From Chlorobiaceae bacterium (GTDB lineage: Bacteria > Bacteroidota > Chlorobiia > Chlorobiales > Chlorobiaceae), in the NCBI GenBank assembly GCA_013334485.1, contig JAAXXL010000004.1, forward strand, positions 1 through 64,000: DNA of 64,000 nucleotides, in the 5' to 3' direction. The notes under the pieces are model-generated. The model was not told where the DNA came from. It ran no database searches and saw only the letters and a list, made by a program, of their open reading frames with translations. Position numbers and translations under genes: made by a program. Below, piece by piece: positions 1-11,063 of the stretch; positions within the stretch are counted from its first letter, which is position 1; each line of letters begins with the position of its first letter.

Positions 1-60
1 TGTCATCCCGAACGACTTCTTCATTGTCATCCCGAAACGAAGTGAGGGATCTCGATTCGA
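1..60. repeat. GTCATCCCGAACG-type dispersed repeat
   Basis: tgtcatcccgaacgactt and gtcatcccgaaacgaagtgagggatct; similar at 5369-5420 and 61148. Confidence 0.75.
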
Positions 61-119
61 AGTGATGAGTAGAACAGGAAAAAATAGCAAAGAACGACAA
101 TTTTAACTTATGAAATATT

Positions 120-992
120 ATGAAACGCCAGATTATCACCATAGATGAAACAAAATGCACAGGGTGCGGCGACTGTATTCCCGGTTGTCCTGAAGGAGCA
201 CTACAGGTAATTGACGGCAAGGCGCGTCTTGTCAGCGATCTCTTCTGCGACGGACTCGGTGCATGCATCGGGCATTGCCCGACCGGAGCGATGAAAATAG
301 AGAGCCGTGAAGCTGAGCCCTACGATGAAAAACGGGTTATGCATGAGAGCATCGTAAAAGGCGGGCCGAATGTGATTGCGGCGCATCTCAAGCACCTGAT
401 TGAGCATAACGAGCAGGGATACTTGCAGCAGGCGCTTGAGTACCTCAAAGAACAGGGGATAGCCAATCCGCTCCCCTCCCCGTCAGCACCGGCGCAGCAT
501 CACCATGCAGCTCACGGTGGAGGCTGCCCCGGCAGTAAAATGATGGATTTCAGTGCCGGTAGTGGATGCCATTCTGACCCGGCAGCAACTCATTCATCCG
601 CCGCGCCCGAAAGTGCACTTCGCCAGTGGCCGATACAACTTCACCTTGTTTCACCGCAAGCCCCCTACTATCAGGGTTCCAATCTTTTGCTTGCAGCCGA
701 CTGTGCAGCATTTGCTGTTGGTGACTTTCACTCCAAGTTTATGAGCGGCAAAAGCCTTGCGATAGCCTGCCCGAAACTTGATTCAGAGATGGATATCTAT
801 GTTGACAAACTTGCCGCCATGATTGACCTGTCACACATCAACACTATCACGGTGGCGATTATGGAGGTTCCCTGCTGTGGCGGGCTGATGTCGATTGTCG
901 CTGACGCCCAGAAGAAGGCCTCACGGAAAGTCCCGGTTAAAAAAGTGGTTATCAGCCTGCGGGGAGAGATCATGAAGGAAGAGTGGGTGTGA
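120..992 (+). CDS. 4Fe-4S ferredoxin-like iron-sulfur protein
   Basis: N-terminal CTGCGDCIPGCPEGAL and CDGLGACIGHCPTGAM bis-cluster motifs; located upstream of hcp. Confidence 0.85.
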   Translation: MKRQIITIDETKCTGCGDCIPGCPEGALQVIDGKARLVSDLFCDGLGACIGHCPTGAMKIESREAEPYDEKRVMHESIVKGGPNVIAAHLKHLIEHNEQGYLQQALEYLKEQGIANPLPSPSAPAQHHHAAHGGGCPGSKMMDFSAGSGCHSDPAATHSSAAPESALRQWPIQLHLVSPQAPYYQGSNLLLAADCAAFAVGDFHSKFMSGKSLAIACPKLDSEMDIYVDKLAAMIDLSHINTITVAIMEVPCCGGLMSIVADAQKKASRKVPVKKVVISLRGEIMKEEWV

Positions 993-1162
993 ATAAATAG
1001 TGCTGAGTGACGAGTGCTGAGTGCTGAGTTTTTTCTTCGTCGTTGCTGTCTTTGAAGTCCCTGTTGTCCTTTTTCAAACCCTTTTGAGTCGATTTAAAAG
1101 ACGTCAGGAGGAAGCTCCTTTAGTGTGAAAAAAGTGTTTAAAACAATAAGCAAGAACAAACG

Positions 1163-1609
1163 ATGCTGAAAGATGCGATGGGTGGTTACCGGGGAACAGC
1201 CAAAGAGATCAGCCGTATCATCCGGGCAGAACCGGAAAATGCGGATGCATACTGCAACAGGGCCAATGCACTGAGCAGCACCGGAGATTATGTCGGAGCC
1301 ATAGGGGATTACACGAGAGCCCTGAAGATCGGATTGCGGTTCCGCGAAGCAATAACGGCCTATGGTAACAGGGGAATTGCAAGGATGAACGTTGGAGACA
1401 TCTATGGCGCTCTGGAGGACTTCACTGAAATTATCAAGAGAAAGCCCAATAACACCCGCTTGCTCTACGCCGCACTCCAAAGCAGGGCTTCGGTGAAAAA
1501 ACAGATTGGCGATAAAGAGGGTGCAGCAGCCGACTTGCAGGAGGCTTTAATGCTGTTACCGGATGTAAACATAAAGGGTATCTCTATAAATCGCGTAACA
1601 GATTTATAG
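1163..1609 (+). CDS. TPR-repeat protein
   Basis: TPR-like repeats (NADAYCNRANALSSTGDYVGAIGDYTRAL; AYGNRGIARMNVGDIYGALEDFTEII). Confidence 0.75.
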   Translation: MLKDAMGGYRGTAKEISRIIRAEPENADAYCNRANALSSTGDYVGAIGDYTRALKIGLRFREAITAYGNRGIARMNVGDIYGALEDFTEIIKRKPNNTRLLYAALQSRASVKKQIGDKEGAAADLQEALMLLPDVNIKGISINRVTDL

Positions 1610-1649
1610 AGATACCAATAATAACAACGAACAATAATGGAGAAATACT

Positions 1650-3278
1650 ATGGGAATGTATTGTGATCAGTGTCAGGAGAGCATCCATGGCAGCGGATGT
1701 ACGGTGAGAGGAGTATGCGGAAAGGATGATATGACTGCCAAGCTTCAGGATGTGCTTGTTTATGCAACCGAAGGCCTTGCCCTCGCAGCAGAAAAACAGC
1801 AGGGAAGTGTGTCGCGCAAAGTGGGTCAGCTTATCAGCGAATCCCTTTTTGTAACCGTTACAAATACCAATTTCGATGAAGAGGCCATAGTGGCGCAGAT
1901 ACGTAAAACCCTTGCCCTTCGTGATGAACTGAAGGCGACTCTCGCCGTTCAGCCTGAGCATGATGCCGCCCGCTGGACAGGTAACACCAGGGATGAGTTT
2001 TTTGCAAAAGCTGAGGCCGCAGGAATTGAAAGCCTGAGTGCCAACGAAGACCTTCAGTCACTTAAAAGCCTCGTGCTTTACGGTATCAAGGGGCTTGCAG
2101 CCTATACTGACCACGCCGCCGTGCTTGGGTACCATGATGACGACATTTACCTGTTTTACATCAAGGTTCTTGCTGCGCTGACAAAAGATCTCTCTGCGGA
2201 TGAACTGACTGCGTTGGTGCTCGAAACCGGTGGTGTTGCCGTCAAGGCGATGGCCCTGCTCGACAAGGCTAATACCGAATCCTACGGTCATCCCGAGATC
2301 ACCACAGTGAAGACTGGTGTTGGCACAAAACCCGGTATTCTTATTTCAGGCCACGACCTGCGTGATATGGAAGATTTGCTGAAGCAGACCGAAGGCACAG
2401 GCGTTGACGTCTATACCCATTGCGAAATGCTTCCGGCCCACTACTATCCGGCATTCAAAAAATATTCGCACTTTATCGGTAACTACGGCAGTGCATGGTG
2501 GGCGCAGGACCGGGAGTTCGACACCTTCAACGGCCCGATTCTCATGACCACCAACTGCATTGTGCCGGTTCGCGAATCCTACCGTAACCGGATGTTTACC
2601 ACCGGAATGGCGGGCTACCCCGGACTGAAGCATATTGCTGCACGCCCTGAGGGCGGCCAGAAAGATTTTTCAGGCCTTGTAGCGCTTGCGAAAACCTGCC
2701 AGGCGCCAAAAGAGCTTGAGAACGGCCAGATTGTCGGCGGATTTGCCCACAACCAGGTGATTGCCCTTGCCGACAAGGTAGTCGAAGCGGTCAAGAGCGG
2801 CGCTATCAAACGTTTTGTGGTGATGGCAGGCTGTGACGGACGTCAAACCTCCCGCCAGTACTATACAGACGTAGCCGGTGCTCTGCCTGACAATACGATA
2901 ATCCTGACTGCAGGGTGTGCCAAGTACCGTTACAACAAGCTTGAACTGGGTGATATCGGCGGCATTCCGCGTGTGCTTGATGCCGGCCAGTGCAACGACT
3001 CCTACTCGCTTGCAGTCATTGCACTGAAACTCAAGGAGGTATTCGGGCTTGAGGATATCAACGATCTGCCGATCTCCTTCGATATTGCATGGTACGAGCA
3101 GAAGGCCGTGACCGTGCTGCTTGCACTGCTCTATCTTGGAGTAAAAGGCATTCGGCTCGGACCAACACTTCCCGAGTTCCTCACCCCCAATGTAGCCGCA
3201 GTGCTGGTTGAAAAATTCGGTATCAAGCCGATCGGAACGGTTGCTGCTGACGTTGAAGCCATGATGGCCGGCGCATAA
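1650..3278 (+). CDS. hcp: Hybrid-cluster protein / hydroxylamine reductase
   Basis: [11 protein letters not shown]...[11 protein letters not shown]-terminal Cys motif, ~542 aa, C-terminal ITFKENxx-like Hcp architecture. Confidence 0.93.
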   Translation: MGMYCDQCQESIHGSGCTVRGVCGKDDMTAKLQDVLVYATEGLALAAEKQQGSVSRKVGQLISESLFVTVTNTNFDEEAIVAQIRKTLALRDELKATLAVQPEHDAARWTGNTRDEFFAKAEAAGIESLSANEDLQSLKSLVLYGIKGLAAYTDHAAVLGYHDDDIYLFYIKVLAALTKDLSADELTALVLETGGVAVKAMALLDKANTESYGHPEITTVKTGVGTKPGILISGHDLRDMEDLLKQTEGTGVDVYTHCEMLPAHYYPAFKKYSHFIGNYGSAWWAQDREFDTFNGPILMTTNCIVPVRESYRNRMFTTGMAGYPGLKHIAARPEGGQKDFSGLVALAKTCQAPKELENGQIVGGFAHNQVIALADKVVEAVKSGAIKRFVVMAGCDGRQTSRQYYTDVAGALPDNTIILTAGCAKYRYNKLELGDIGGIPRVLDAGQCNDSYSLAVIALKLKEVFGLEDINDLPISFDIAWYEQKAVTVLLALLYLGVKGIRLGPTLPEFLTPNVAAVLVEKFGIKPIGTVAADVEAMMAGA

Positions 3279-3297
3279 GCGACCAGCCCCCTTATAA

Positions 3298-3332
3298 ACA
3301 GAAAAGCCCCGAACCAAGCGGGGCTTTTCTGT
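3298..3332 (+). terminator. Rho-independent-type hairpin after hcp
   Basis: ACAGAAAAGCCCC-GAACCAAGC-GGGGCTTTTCTGT perfect 13-bp stem followed by TTTT. Confidence 0.85.
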
Positions 3333-3529
3333 TTTCGGCTTTAACGGAGGTCTTGAAAATATTCCCTTCATGGAACAAAGTCAGGCAGGTGAACATTTCT
3401 GTAATGTTCTGGATAATCCGTATAATTAAGAACTATACGATACATAGGTGTAAATTATCGTCGATCCCGACGCATCCGGAATATATAGATGTGCCCTGAA
3501 GTGCAGTAACCAATAAAATTCAAGTTCCC

Positions 3530-5353
3530 ATGGCATATTTTAAACATCTCTGTCTCGTCGAAGCCCCTCAGACCATCATTACCCCTTTTCCCCGTTTTAT
3601 TACCGACTGTATTGGTGTCTGCTATCTGGCTGCTGCGGTTAAAGATGATGTTGAGTCTCTTGTTATGCCCGATAACTATTACAACGACGGGATTTTCGAC
3701 AGCATGCGGGATCTCATGAAAAAGGGGGAGATCGATCTTGTTGCCATTTCATCGATGACCGGAGCATTCAACCAAGCCGAACGGCTTGCCCGTATTGCCA
3801 AAGACGCCGGGGCTTTTGTTGTTATGGGCGGCTTTCATCCGACAGCTCTGCCTGACGAAGTGCTCAAGCTCGACTGTGTTGACGCTGTTGTGATAGGGGA
3901 GGGAGAGGTGACCTTCAGGGAGCTGGTACTGCATGGCCCTTCGCGGGATGTGAAAGGCCTTGCCTACAAAGAGGGGGGCGAGATTGTTCGCACAGGGGTG
4001 CGGGAGAATATCGCCGACATCAACTCAATCAAGTTCCCGTTGCGCAGTCTCAGGCCCGAGCGTTACGGTGAAAAAGGCGATGCTTACTCCATTGACACGA
4101 TCTACACTTCGAGGGGGTGCCCCTGGTCATGCTCATTCTGCGCCAACGATCAGATGCATAAGGGGTGGAGAGGCAGAAGTGCCGAAAATGTGGTTGAGGA
4201 GATTGCCCTTCTGCACGATCCGGACAATAAAAAACTCATCAAGATCTGGGATGCCAATTTTCTTACCAACATTCCGCGTGCTGAAAAAATCTGTGATCTT
4301 CTGATTGAAAGGGGATTGACCAACTTCCGCATCATGACGGAGAGCAGGGCAAAGGATATTGTTCGTGCTGAACGCATTCTCGGCAAATTGCACAAGATAG
4401 GGTTGAGCAAAGTGGGGCTCGGCATAGAGAGTCCGAATGCGGCCACGCTTGAGCTCATGAATAAAAAGAACATCCTTGACGATGTGGCCAAAGCTATTGC
4501 TCTTTGCAAGCAGTACGGCATTGGCGCTGAAGGCTATTTTATTATCGGTCACTACACCGAAAATGAAGAGGACACAATGGTCTATCCCGAGTTTGCCAAA
4601 TCGCTTGGACTCCGCCATGCACTCTTTATGATTATGACTCCCTATCCGGGCACAGGGATTTTTACGGAGTACAAAAACGAAGGTAAAATCCGCTCCTTTG
4701 ACTGGGATCTCTACAATAACTACTGTCCGGTTATTGAAACCCGCACAATGGATCGCCAGAAGCTGGTATCCATGCTTGCCTACTGCAATGCGGCATTCAA
4801 CGGCTACCGGTCGGTTATGAAGCGAAATACCTCAAATGAGCTGCTGCTCAACTTCATGATTGATCTCTTTCAGTTCTGCTTTCTCTTGCGAGTCAACAAA
4901 AATCTCTCCCATGCAGAGATTGGAACTGTTTTGTACAATGCACTTTTGCAGTTTCTTGATCATAGCAATGGAAAGCTGGAGATGGCGGCACCCACCTCCA
5001 CAAAAAGATTGCAGAAACCCCTTACCCTCAGGCTCCGGCACTCAAAAGAGAGATGCATTGACTATAGCCTCGATGAAGAGGGTAGTAACCGCGTGCTCAC
5101 CATGACCAGCCACGAAGGTCGTCGCACTCCTTCCCCTGGAGGTCCGGAGGTGAGGCTTGACAAGCTTATAGAGTGTGCCTGCGCTATCTCGATGGATAAA
5201 CTGATGAGTGTGCTCTACCGAAATGAGTGGATGCGCAACAACCCCGGCAAAATGACCGGTCAGCTTTTCACCATCCTCGGTGATCCGGAGGTACTGCGTG
5301 TTGCCGCCAGGATTATTGCACTCTATATGGCCACAAGGTGGAAGAAGTTCTGA
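3530..5353 (+). CDS. B12-binding-domain radical SAM protein
   Basis: N-terminal cobalamin-binding-like region ([13 protein letters not shown]...GEGE) followed by [11 protein letters not shown] (CxxxCxxC). Confidence 0.85.
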   Translation: MAYFKHLCLVEAPQTIITPFPRFITDCIGVCYLAAAVKDDVESLVMPDNYYNDGIFDSMRDLMKKGEIDLVAISSMTGAFNQAERLARIAKDAGAFVVMGGFHPTALPDEVLKLDCVDAVVIGEGEVTFRELVLHGPSRDVKGLAYKEGGEIVRTGVRENIADINSIKFPLRSLRPERYGEKGDAYSIDTIYTSRGCPWSCSFCANDQMHKGWRGRSAENVVEEIALLHDPDNKKLIKIWDANFLTNIPRAEKICDLLIERGLTNFRIMTESRAKDIVRAERILGKLHKIGLSKVGLGIESPNAATLELMNKKNILDDVAKAIALCKQYGIGAEGYFIIGHYTENEEDTMVYPEFAKSLGLRHALFMIMTPYPGTGIFTEYKNEGKIRSFDWDLYNNYCPVIETRTMDRQKLVSMLAYCNAAFNGYRSVMKRNTSNELLLNFMIDLFQFCFLLRVNKNLSHAEIGTVLYNALLQFLDHSNGKLEMAAPTSTKRLQKPLTLRLRHSKERCIDYSLDEEGSNRVLTMTSHEGRRTPSPGGPEVRLDKLIECACAISMDKLMSVLYRNEWMRNNPGKMTGQLFTILGDPEVLRVAARIIALYMATRWKKF

Positions 5354-5368
5354 CATCTGGCAGTCCAA

Positions 5369-5420
5369 AATGTCATCCTGAACGTTTCCAAATGTCATCC
5401 CAAACGAAGAGAGGGATCCC
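5369..5420. repeat. GTCATCCCGAACG-type dispersed repeat, second copy
   Basis: tgtcatcctgaacg...tgtcatcccaaacgaagagagggatccc. Confidence 0.75.
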
Positions 5421-5629
5421 TTTTCGAAAAATCAGATCTCTTTTTTTAAAACTAAAAGGACTAAAAGGACTTCAGGGACAGCAAGGACGAAGAAGAATAT
5501 CGCCCACGCAGGGCAACCACGAGGGATTGCCCCTACCCAATTTCGTGTAATTCGTGGACAAACTTCTTTTTTCTCTTAAATTCGTGTAATTAACGGACAA
5601 CCTCTTCCTCTTTTCAACTCTTCCCGAAA

Positions 5630-6685
5630 ATGGCCGAAACACCTCCCAAGCAGTCAAAAATCTACATTGCAGGTCATCGCGGTATGGCAGGCTCAGCCAT
5701 CCTTCGGAATCTTCTCAGCACTCAAGGTTCATCTCTCATCCCTCAGCACTTTATACTCAGAACTCATAATGAACTTGACCTGACGAACCAGTCAGACGTT
5801 CGCTCATTTTTTGAAAAAGAGCAACCCGATCAAATCTACCTTGCTGCCGCAAAAGTAGGTGGTATTCACGCAAACGACACCTATCCTGCTGAGTTTATCT
5901 ATCAGAATCTGATGATGGAGTGCAACATCATTCATGAGGCTTGGAGAGCTGGAGTCCAAAAACTGCTCTTTCTCGGTTCAAGCTGTATCTACCCGAAACT
6001 GGCCTCACAACCCATGAGCGAAAATGCATTGCTGACGGGAGTGCTGGAGTCTACCAATGAACCTTACGCTATCGCTAAAATCGCCGGAATAAAGCTTTGT
6101 GAAAGCTATAATCGCCAATATGGCACCGACTATCGCAGTGTTATGCCGACCAATCTCTACGGTACCGGCGATAATTACCATCCTGAAAACAGTCACGTCA
6201 TACCGGCTTTAATTCGCCGTATCCACGAAGCCAAACAGGCAATGGAGAAGGTCGAACCCGACTCATCATTCAGCGCTCATCACCCAGCACTGAATAACCC
6301 CTCAGCACTAAATAATCACTCAGTACTCATTTGGGGTACCGGCACTCCTCGAAGGGAATTTCTCTATATTGACGACATGGCAGCGGCCTGCGTTCATGTG
6401 ATGAATCTTGATAAAGCTGACTACGAAGCTCATACTTCGCCAATGCAAAGCCATATTAATGTTGGCAGTGGTGAGGATATCACAATTAAAGAACTTGCCG
6501 AAACCATTGCGAAAGTGGTTGGTTACAAAGGCGCAATTGAATTTGATTCCAGCAAACCTGACGGTACACCCAGAAAACTGATGGACAGCACTCGTCTGAA
6601 CACTCTCGGCTGGAAACCCACAATCGGATTGGCAGAAGGTTTGAAGCGGGCGTATCAAGATTTTTTAAAAAGACATGATGGATGA
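5630..6685 (+). CDS. fcl: GDP-L-fucose synthase (GDP-4-keto-6-deoxymannose epimerase/reductase) with repeat-derived insertions
   Basis: [50 protein letters not shown] motifs; adjacent to gmd. Confidence 0.92.
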   Translation: MAETPPKQSKIYIAGHRGMAGSAILRNLLSTQGSSLIPQHFILRTHNELDLTNQSDVRSFFEKEQPDQIYLAAAKVGGIHANDTYPAEFIYQNLMMECNIIHEAWRAGVQKLLFLGSSCIYPKLASQPMSENALLTGVLESTNEPYAIAKIAGIKLCESYNRQYGTDYRSVMPTNLYGTGDNYHPENSHVIPALIRRIHEAKQAMEKVEPDSSFSAHHPALNNPSALNNHSVLIWGTGTPRREFLYIDDMAAACVHVMNLDKADYEAHTSPMQSHINVGSGEDITIKELAETIAKVVGYKGAIEFDSSKPDGTPRKLMDSTRLNTLGWKPTIGLAEGLKRAYQDFLKRHDG

Positions 6686-6796
6686 GGGGCTGTATTTTTC
6701 TTCGTCCTTGCAGTCACTGAAGTCCTTTAAGTCCTTTTTTGAATTGTATTTGATAAAAAAAAAGAACAGCACAGTAACAGAATTCTGATTTATAAC

Positions 6797-7999
6797 ATGA
6801 CTGATCTCAGCACTCAGCACTCAGCACCCGGCACTTCAAAGCAACAAAGGGTTGCTTTGATAACCGGCATAACCGGCCAGGACGGTTCCTATCTTGCGGA
6901 ATTTCTTCTCAACAAGGGATATGAGGTACATGGCATAAAACGGCGGGCCAGCAGTCTCAACACCCAGAGGATAGATCATCTCTACCGCGATCGCCACGAT
7001 ATCGAAAAAGAGTCACAACTCAACACTCATCCCGCAGCACTTTATTTGCATTACGGTGACCTGACCGACAGCAGTAACCTGACTCGTATCATTGCTGAAG
7101 TGCAGCCGGATGAGGTTTACAATCTTGGCGCGCAAAGCCATGTTGCCGTAAGTTTCGAAGCCCCGGAGTACACTGCTGATGTTGATGGTATGGGGACGTT
7201 GCGCCTGCTCGAAGCAATCCGCTTTCTGGGGCTCGAAAAGAAAACCCGTTTTTACCAGGCATCTACTTCAGAGCTGTACGGACTCGTGCAGGAGATTCCC
7301 CAAAAAGAGACAACACCGTTCTATCCAAGAAGCCCTTATGCGGCGGCCAAACTTTACGCCTACTGGATCACGATAAACTATCGCGAAGCATACGGGATGT
7401 ACGCCTGCAATGGTATTCTCTTCAACCATGAATCCCCTCGGAGAGGAGAGACCTTTGTAACCCGCAAGATTACCCGGGCGCTTGCCAATATTACAGAAGG
7501 GCTGGAGAGCTGTCTTTATATGGGAAACATGGATGCCTTGCGCGACTGGGGACATGCAAAGGACTACGTACGTATGCAGTGGATGATGTTGCAGCAGGAA
7601 GAGCCCAAAGACTATGTCATTGCCACGGGTGTACAGTACACGGTCCGTGAATTCATAGAAAAAGCAGCCAAACATCTCGGAATTACAATTCGATGGGAAG
7701 GCACAGGTGTGAACGAAATCGGCACAATCAACAGTTCATCCCCAATACTCAGCACTCAGCATTCAGCCCTGACTCCCGGTCAGGTTATTGTTCGTGTTGA
7801 TCCGCACTATTTCCGACCGGCAGAGGTTGAAACCCTGCTTGGAGATCCATCAAAAGCAAAAACAGATCTTGGCTGGATTCCTGAAATAACGCTTGACGAG
7901 ATGGTCGAAGAGATGGTGGCCCATGACCTTGACCTTGCAAAACGCCATGCACTCCTCAAATCCAGAGGCTACAACGTCCCTGTATGCAAAGAGAGTTGA
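6797..7999 (+). CDS. gmd: GDP-mannose 4,6-dehydratase with repeat-derived N-terminal extension
   Basis: [54 protein letters not shown]. Confidence 0.94.
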   Translation: MTDLSTQHSAPGTSKQQRVALITGITGQDGSYLAEFLLNKGYEVHGIKRRASSLNTQRIDHLYRDRHDIEKESQLNTHPAALYLHYGDLTDSSNLTRIIAEVQPDEVYNLGAQSHVAVSFEAPEYTADVDGMGTLRLLEAIRFLGLEKKTRFYQASTSELYGLVQEIPQKETTPFYPRSPYAAAKLYAYWITINYREAYGMYACNGILFNHESPRRGETFVTRKITRALANITEGLESCLYMGNMDALRDWGHAKDYVRMQWMMLQQEEPKDYVIATGVQYTVREFIEKAAKHLGITIRWEGTGVNEIGTINSSSPILSTQHSALTPGQVIVRVDPHYFRPAEVETLLGDPSKAKTDLGWIPEITLDEMVEEMVAHDLDLAKRHALLKSRGYNVPVCKES

Positions 8000-9834
8000 G
8001 CAAACGGAATGTTCTTTCTGAAGTGACGGATGCAGTTATTTTCGATATCCTTCGCAGGGTGTTCGGGTTTCGTGAGTTCAGGCCAAATCAGGAGCGGATC
8101 GTCAGGGCGCTTCTGGAGAAGAGGGATGTTTTTGCTGTGATGCCGACCGGGGGAGGCAAATCGCTCTGCTATCAACTCCCGGCAGTGCTGCTTCCCGGTA
8201 CCTGCATGGTTATCAGCCCGCTCATTGCACTGATGAAAGACCAGGTGGATGGAGCACGGGCTAACGGTATCAGGGCGGCATTTCTCAATAGCTCGCAATC
8301 GCCAGAAGAGCGGGATAGCGTTATGCGTGAGTTGATGTCGAACTCTCTTGATCTGCTCTACGTGGCGCCGGAGCGCTTCACCCTCGATCACTTCCGGGAG
8401 CTGCTTGGCCGGGTGCAAATCAGCATGGCAGTTATTGATGAAGCCCACTGTGTCTCGGAATGGGGGCACGACTTCCGCCCAGACTATCTCTCGCTCTCCG
8501 CTCTCGTATCGCTTTTTCCCGATATTCCGGTCTCTGCTTTCACCGCTACGGCTACCCATCGGGTTCAGCAGGATATACTTGACCGTATAGCCTTGCGCGA
8601 TCCGCTCATTGTCCGGGCATCGTTTGATCGTCCGAACCTTTTCTATGACGTTCGTTTCAAGGAGAAGCCCGATACCCAGATCGTATCGCTTTTGAAGGCC
8701 AATTCGGGCAAATCAGGCATCATCTATCGAACCAGTCGCAAAAGTGTGAACGACACCGCAGCCATGCTGCAAACGAAAGGGTTTCGCGCGCTGCCCTACC
8801 ATGCAGGGCTAAGTGATGAAGAGCGAAAACGTAATCAGGAAGCGTTTATTCGCGATGAGGTTGATGTGATAGTTGCCACTATCGCCTTCGGCATGGGCAT
8901 CGACAAGTCGAATATCCGCTTTGTTATCCATGCCGATCTTCCAAAAAGCATCGAAAACTACTACCAGGAGACCGGGAGGGCTGGTCGAGACGGGGAACCG
9001 GCACACTGCATTCTTCTCTTTGCACAGGGTGATATACCCAAAGTGCGTTTCTTTATCGATTCGATGCTTGACGAAACCGAGCGCGCCCGTGCTCTCGCCG
9101 CTCTGACGAGAGTGACCTCATTTGCATCCACATCGGTCTGCCGGCGTATCACCCTGCTTAACTATTTCGGGGAAACCTACCCGCATGAGAACTGCGGCTC
9201 CTGCGATATTTGCACAGGAACCCGTGAAGTGGTTGACTGCACGAGGGAGGCGCAGATGCTGCTCTCCGCCATAGTCCGTACTGAAGAGCGTTTCGGTGCA
9301 ACGCATATTATCGATATCGTTATGGGCAGCGCCAACCAGAAAATCCGTGACATGGGTCACGACACGCTTAAAACGTACGGGGTTGGAAAAGGGCAGACCA
9401 AAAAATACTGGAGGCAGCTTGTTGACGAGCTGCTTGCTCAAAAGGTGGTGGCAAAAGCCGAAGGCCTCTACCCTACGCTCTATCTTTTGCCGAAGGCTGT
9501 GCGTATTCTGAAGAATGAAGAGCAGATGGAGATTGTCCGGGTTCTTGAAAAGAGAGCGGCAAAAGAAGCTAAAGGTGAGATTGGAGCACCATTCGACCGG
9601 GAGCTGTTCGAACTGCTCAGAACACTTCGCAAGCAAATTGCTGATGAGCAGGGAATCCCACCCTACCTGGTATTTTCCGACCGCACACTCCGTGATATGG
9701 CTGCCATTTCCCCTCGGACAGCAGAAGTTATGCTTACCGTATCAGGAGTTGGAGAGGTCAAACTCGAACGCTATGGACGCCAGTTCCTTCGCCTCATCGA
9801 CCGCTTCATCACCGACCACCCCTCCCCGGATTAG
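7984..9834 (+). CDS. recQ: ATP-dependent DNA helicase RecQ
   Basis: [45 protein letters not shown] and HRDC-like C-terminus. Confidence 0.95.
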   Translation: MQRELSKRNVLSEVTDAVIFDILRRVFGFREFRPNQERIVRALLEKRDVFAVMPTGGGKSLCYQLPAVLLPGTCMVISPLIALMKDQVDGARANGIRAAFLNSSQSPEERDSVMRELMSNSLDLLYVAPERFTLDHFRELLGRVQISMAVIDEAHCVSEWGHDFRPDYLSLSALVSLFPDIPVSAFTATATHRVQQDILDRIALRDPLIVRASFDRPNLFYDVRFKEKPDTQIVSLLKANSGKSGIIYRTSRKSVNDTAAMLQTKGFRALPYHAGLSDEERKRNQEAFIRDEVDVIVATIAFGMGIDKSNIRFVIHADLPKSIENYYQETGRAGRDGEPAHCILLFAQGDIPKVRFFIDSMLDETERARALAALTRVTSFASTSVCRRITLLNYFGETYPHENCGSCDICTGTREVVDCTREAQMLLSAIVRTEERFGATHIIDIVMGSANQKIRDMGHDTLKTYGVGKGQTKKYWRQLVDELLAQKVVAKAEGLYPTLYLLPKAVRILKNEEQMEIVRVLEKRAAKEAKGEIGAPFDRELFELLRTLRKQIADEQGIPPYLVFSDRTLRDMAAISPRTAEVMLTVSGVGEVKLERYGRQFLRLIDRFITDHPSPD

Positions 9835-9936
9835 TGCCAATTCGTGAAATTCGTGGACAGCATCTTCTCTTCCTTTTGCGCAATTTCGTGTTTTTTCGTG
9901 GTAAAAAAAACTTCTTCTCAGATCTGAAATTTTATT

Positions 9937-9962
9937 AAGTATCAACAATCACCTACGTCCCT
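9937..9962 (-). repeat. 26-bp element, copy 1 (reverse orientation)
   Basis: aagtatcaacaatcacctacgtccct; reverse complement agggacgtaggtgattgttgatactt. Confidence 0.8.
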
Positions 9963-10588
9963 AAAAAAGCTTTATTTTCTGAAGAGTTTTTGGAATGGGG
10001 TTATTGATTATGTATATAAGCTGGCTATATCGAAAAGGGGGGGGGCTCTGGTGGTGATATAGTTCGTTGCGGTTTAGGTTGGAGTGTGAAAAAAAATTAT
10101 TGATGATGTGAAATAAGCTGGTTTTCGTGTGAGTTCGATTAATACAATCCAACGACGCCGGCATGCTGTTTTTCTTCATTTTCAGAAGTCTGAAAAGTGA
10201 GGAATGTGATTTTTGTTTTACTGAATTTGTTATATTTGCAGCAGTTTTAGAGGTTACTCCGGTTTCTTTTGCGTTCGGTTGTTACTCTGAAAAAAAAAGA
10301 TCGTATATATAATTTATACTGAGTCAGGAAGGTTCTTTAGTTTAGTCATTCTCTATACAGGTTTGCGCCTCCCTGGTTATGGAGAACTCTGTTTTCAGGG
10401 AGTGCAGCTTTTCGGAGTATTATGCACTTTTTGCCAAAGGTTTTGGTTCTCGATTGTTTGGAAGCATACTTTTCAGATGTGACTGAAGGAGGCGAAGCTT
10501 TTCTCTTTTAAATCCATATCAATGCGCATTCAACCGTCTGCTAATGTTTTCAATTTGTATTGTTAGCACCGCGCATTGAAATTTACTT

Positions 10589-10966
10589 ATGGCTGGAATT
10601 CAGAAATTTGAAGGTTTGCTGGCTTGGCAAAAGGCTCGTGAACTGACAAAAGCGATATATCAGGTTACATCCACTGGTAGATTTTCAAAAGACTTTGGAT
10701 TGTGCGATCAAATTCGCAGAGCCTCAGTTTCTGTAATGTCAAACCTGGCGGAAGGATTTGAGCGAAACTCCAAAAATGAGTTCCATCAGTTTCTGGTTAT
10801 TGCAAAAGGCTCATGTGCAGAAGTGAAATCGCAACTTTACGTTGCCCTTGATGCAGAGTATCTGGATAAGCCAATGTTCCAGCAATTGAAAAATCAGGCT
10901 GAAGAAGTAAGTAGAATTATTGGCGGTTTACGAGCATCAGTAGATCTGAAAAGGCAGAAAAAATAA
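10589..10966 (+). CDS. Four-helix-bundle protein (S23/IVS-type family)
   Basis: [19 protein letters not shown]...[19 protein letters not shown]...[16 protein letters not shown] family signature. Confidence 0.85.
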   Translation: MAGIQKFEGLLAWQKARELTKAIYQVTSTGRFSKDFGLCDQIRRASVSVMSNLAEGFERNSKNEFHQFLVIAKGSCAEVKSQLYVALDAEYLDKPMFQQLKNQAEEVSRIIGGLRASVDLKRQKK

Positions 10967-11014
10967 GACAAACAACAAACTTGTTGATAGCGAGGTTTCA
11001 GGCACTATTTTTAT

Positions 11015-11049
11015 AGCACTCAGCACTCAGCACTCAGCACTCAGCACTC
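11015..11049. repeat. CAGCACT heptamer tandem repeat (~5 units) upstream of the Wza-like gene
   Basis: agcactcagcactcagcactcagcactcagcact. Confidence 0.93.
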
Positions 11050-11063
11050 TAATCTTTTTCCCC

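Noticed and set aside
2670-3371. 233-aa minus-strand ORF opposite hcp
   Set aside because: Antisense to hcp and running across its terminator hairpin; no recognisable domain.
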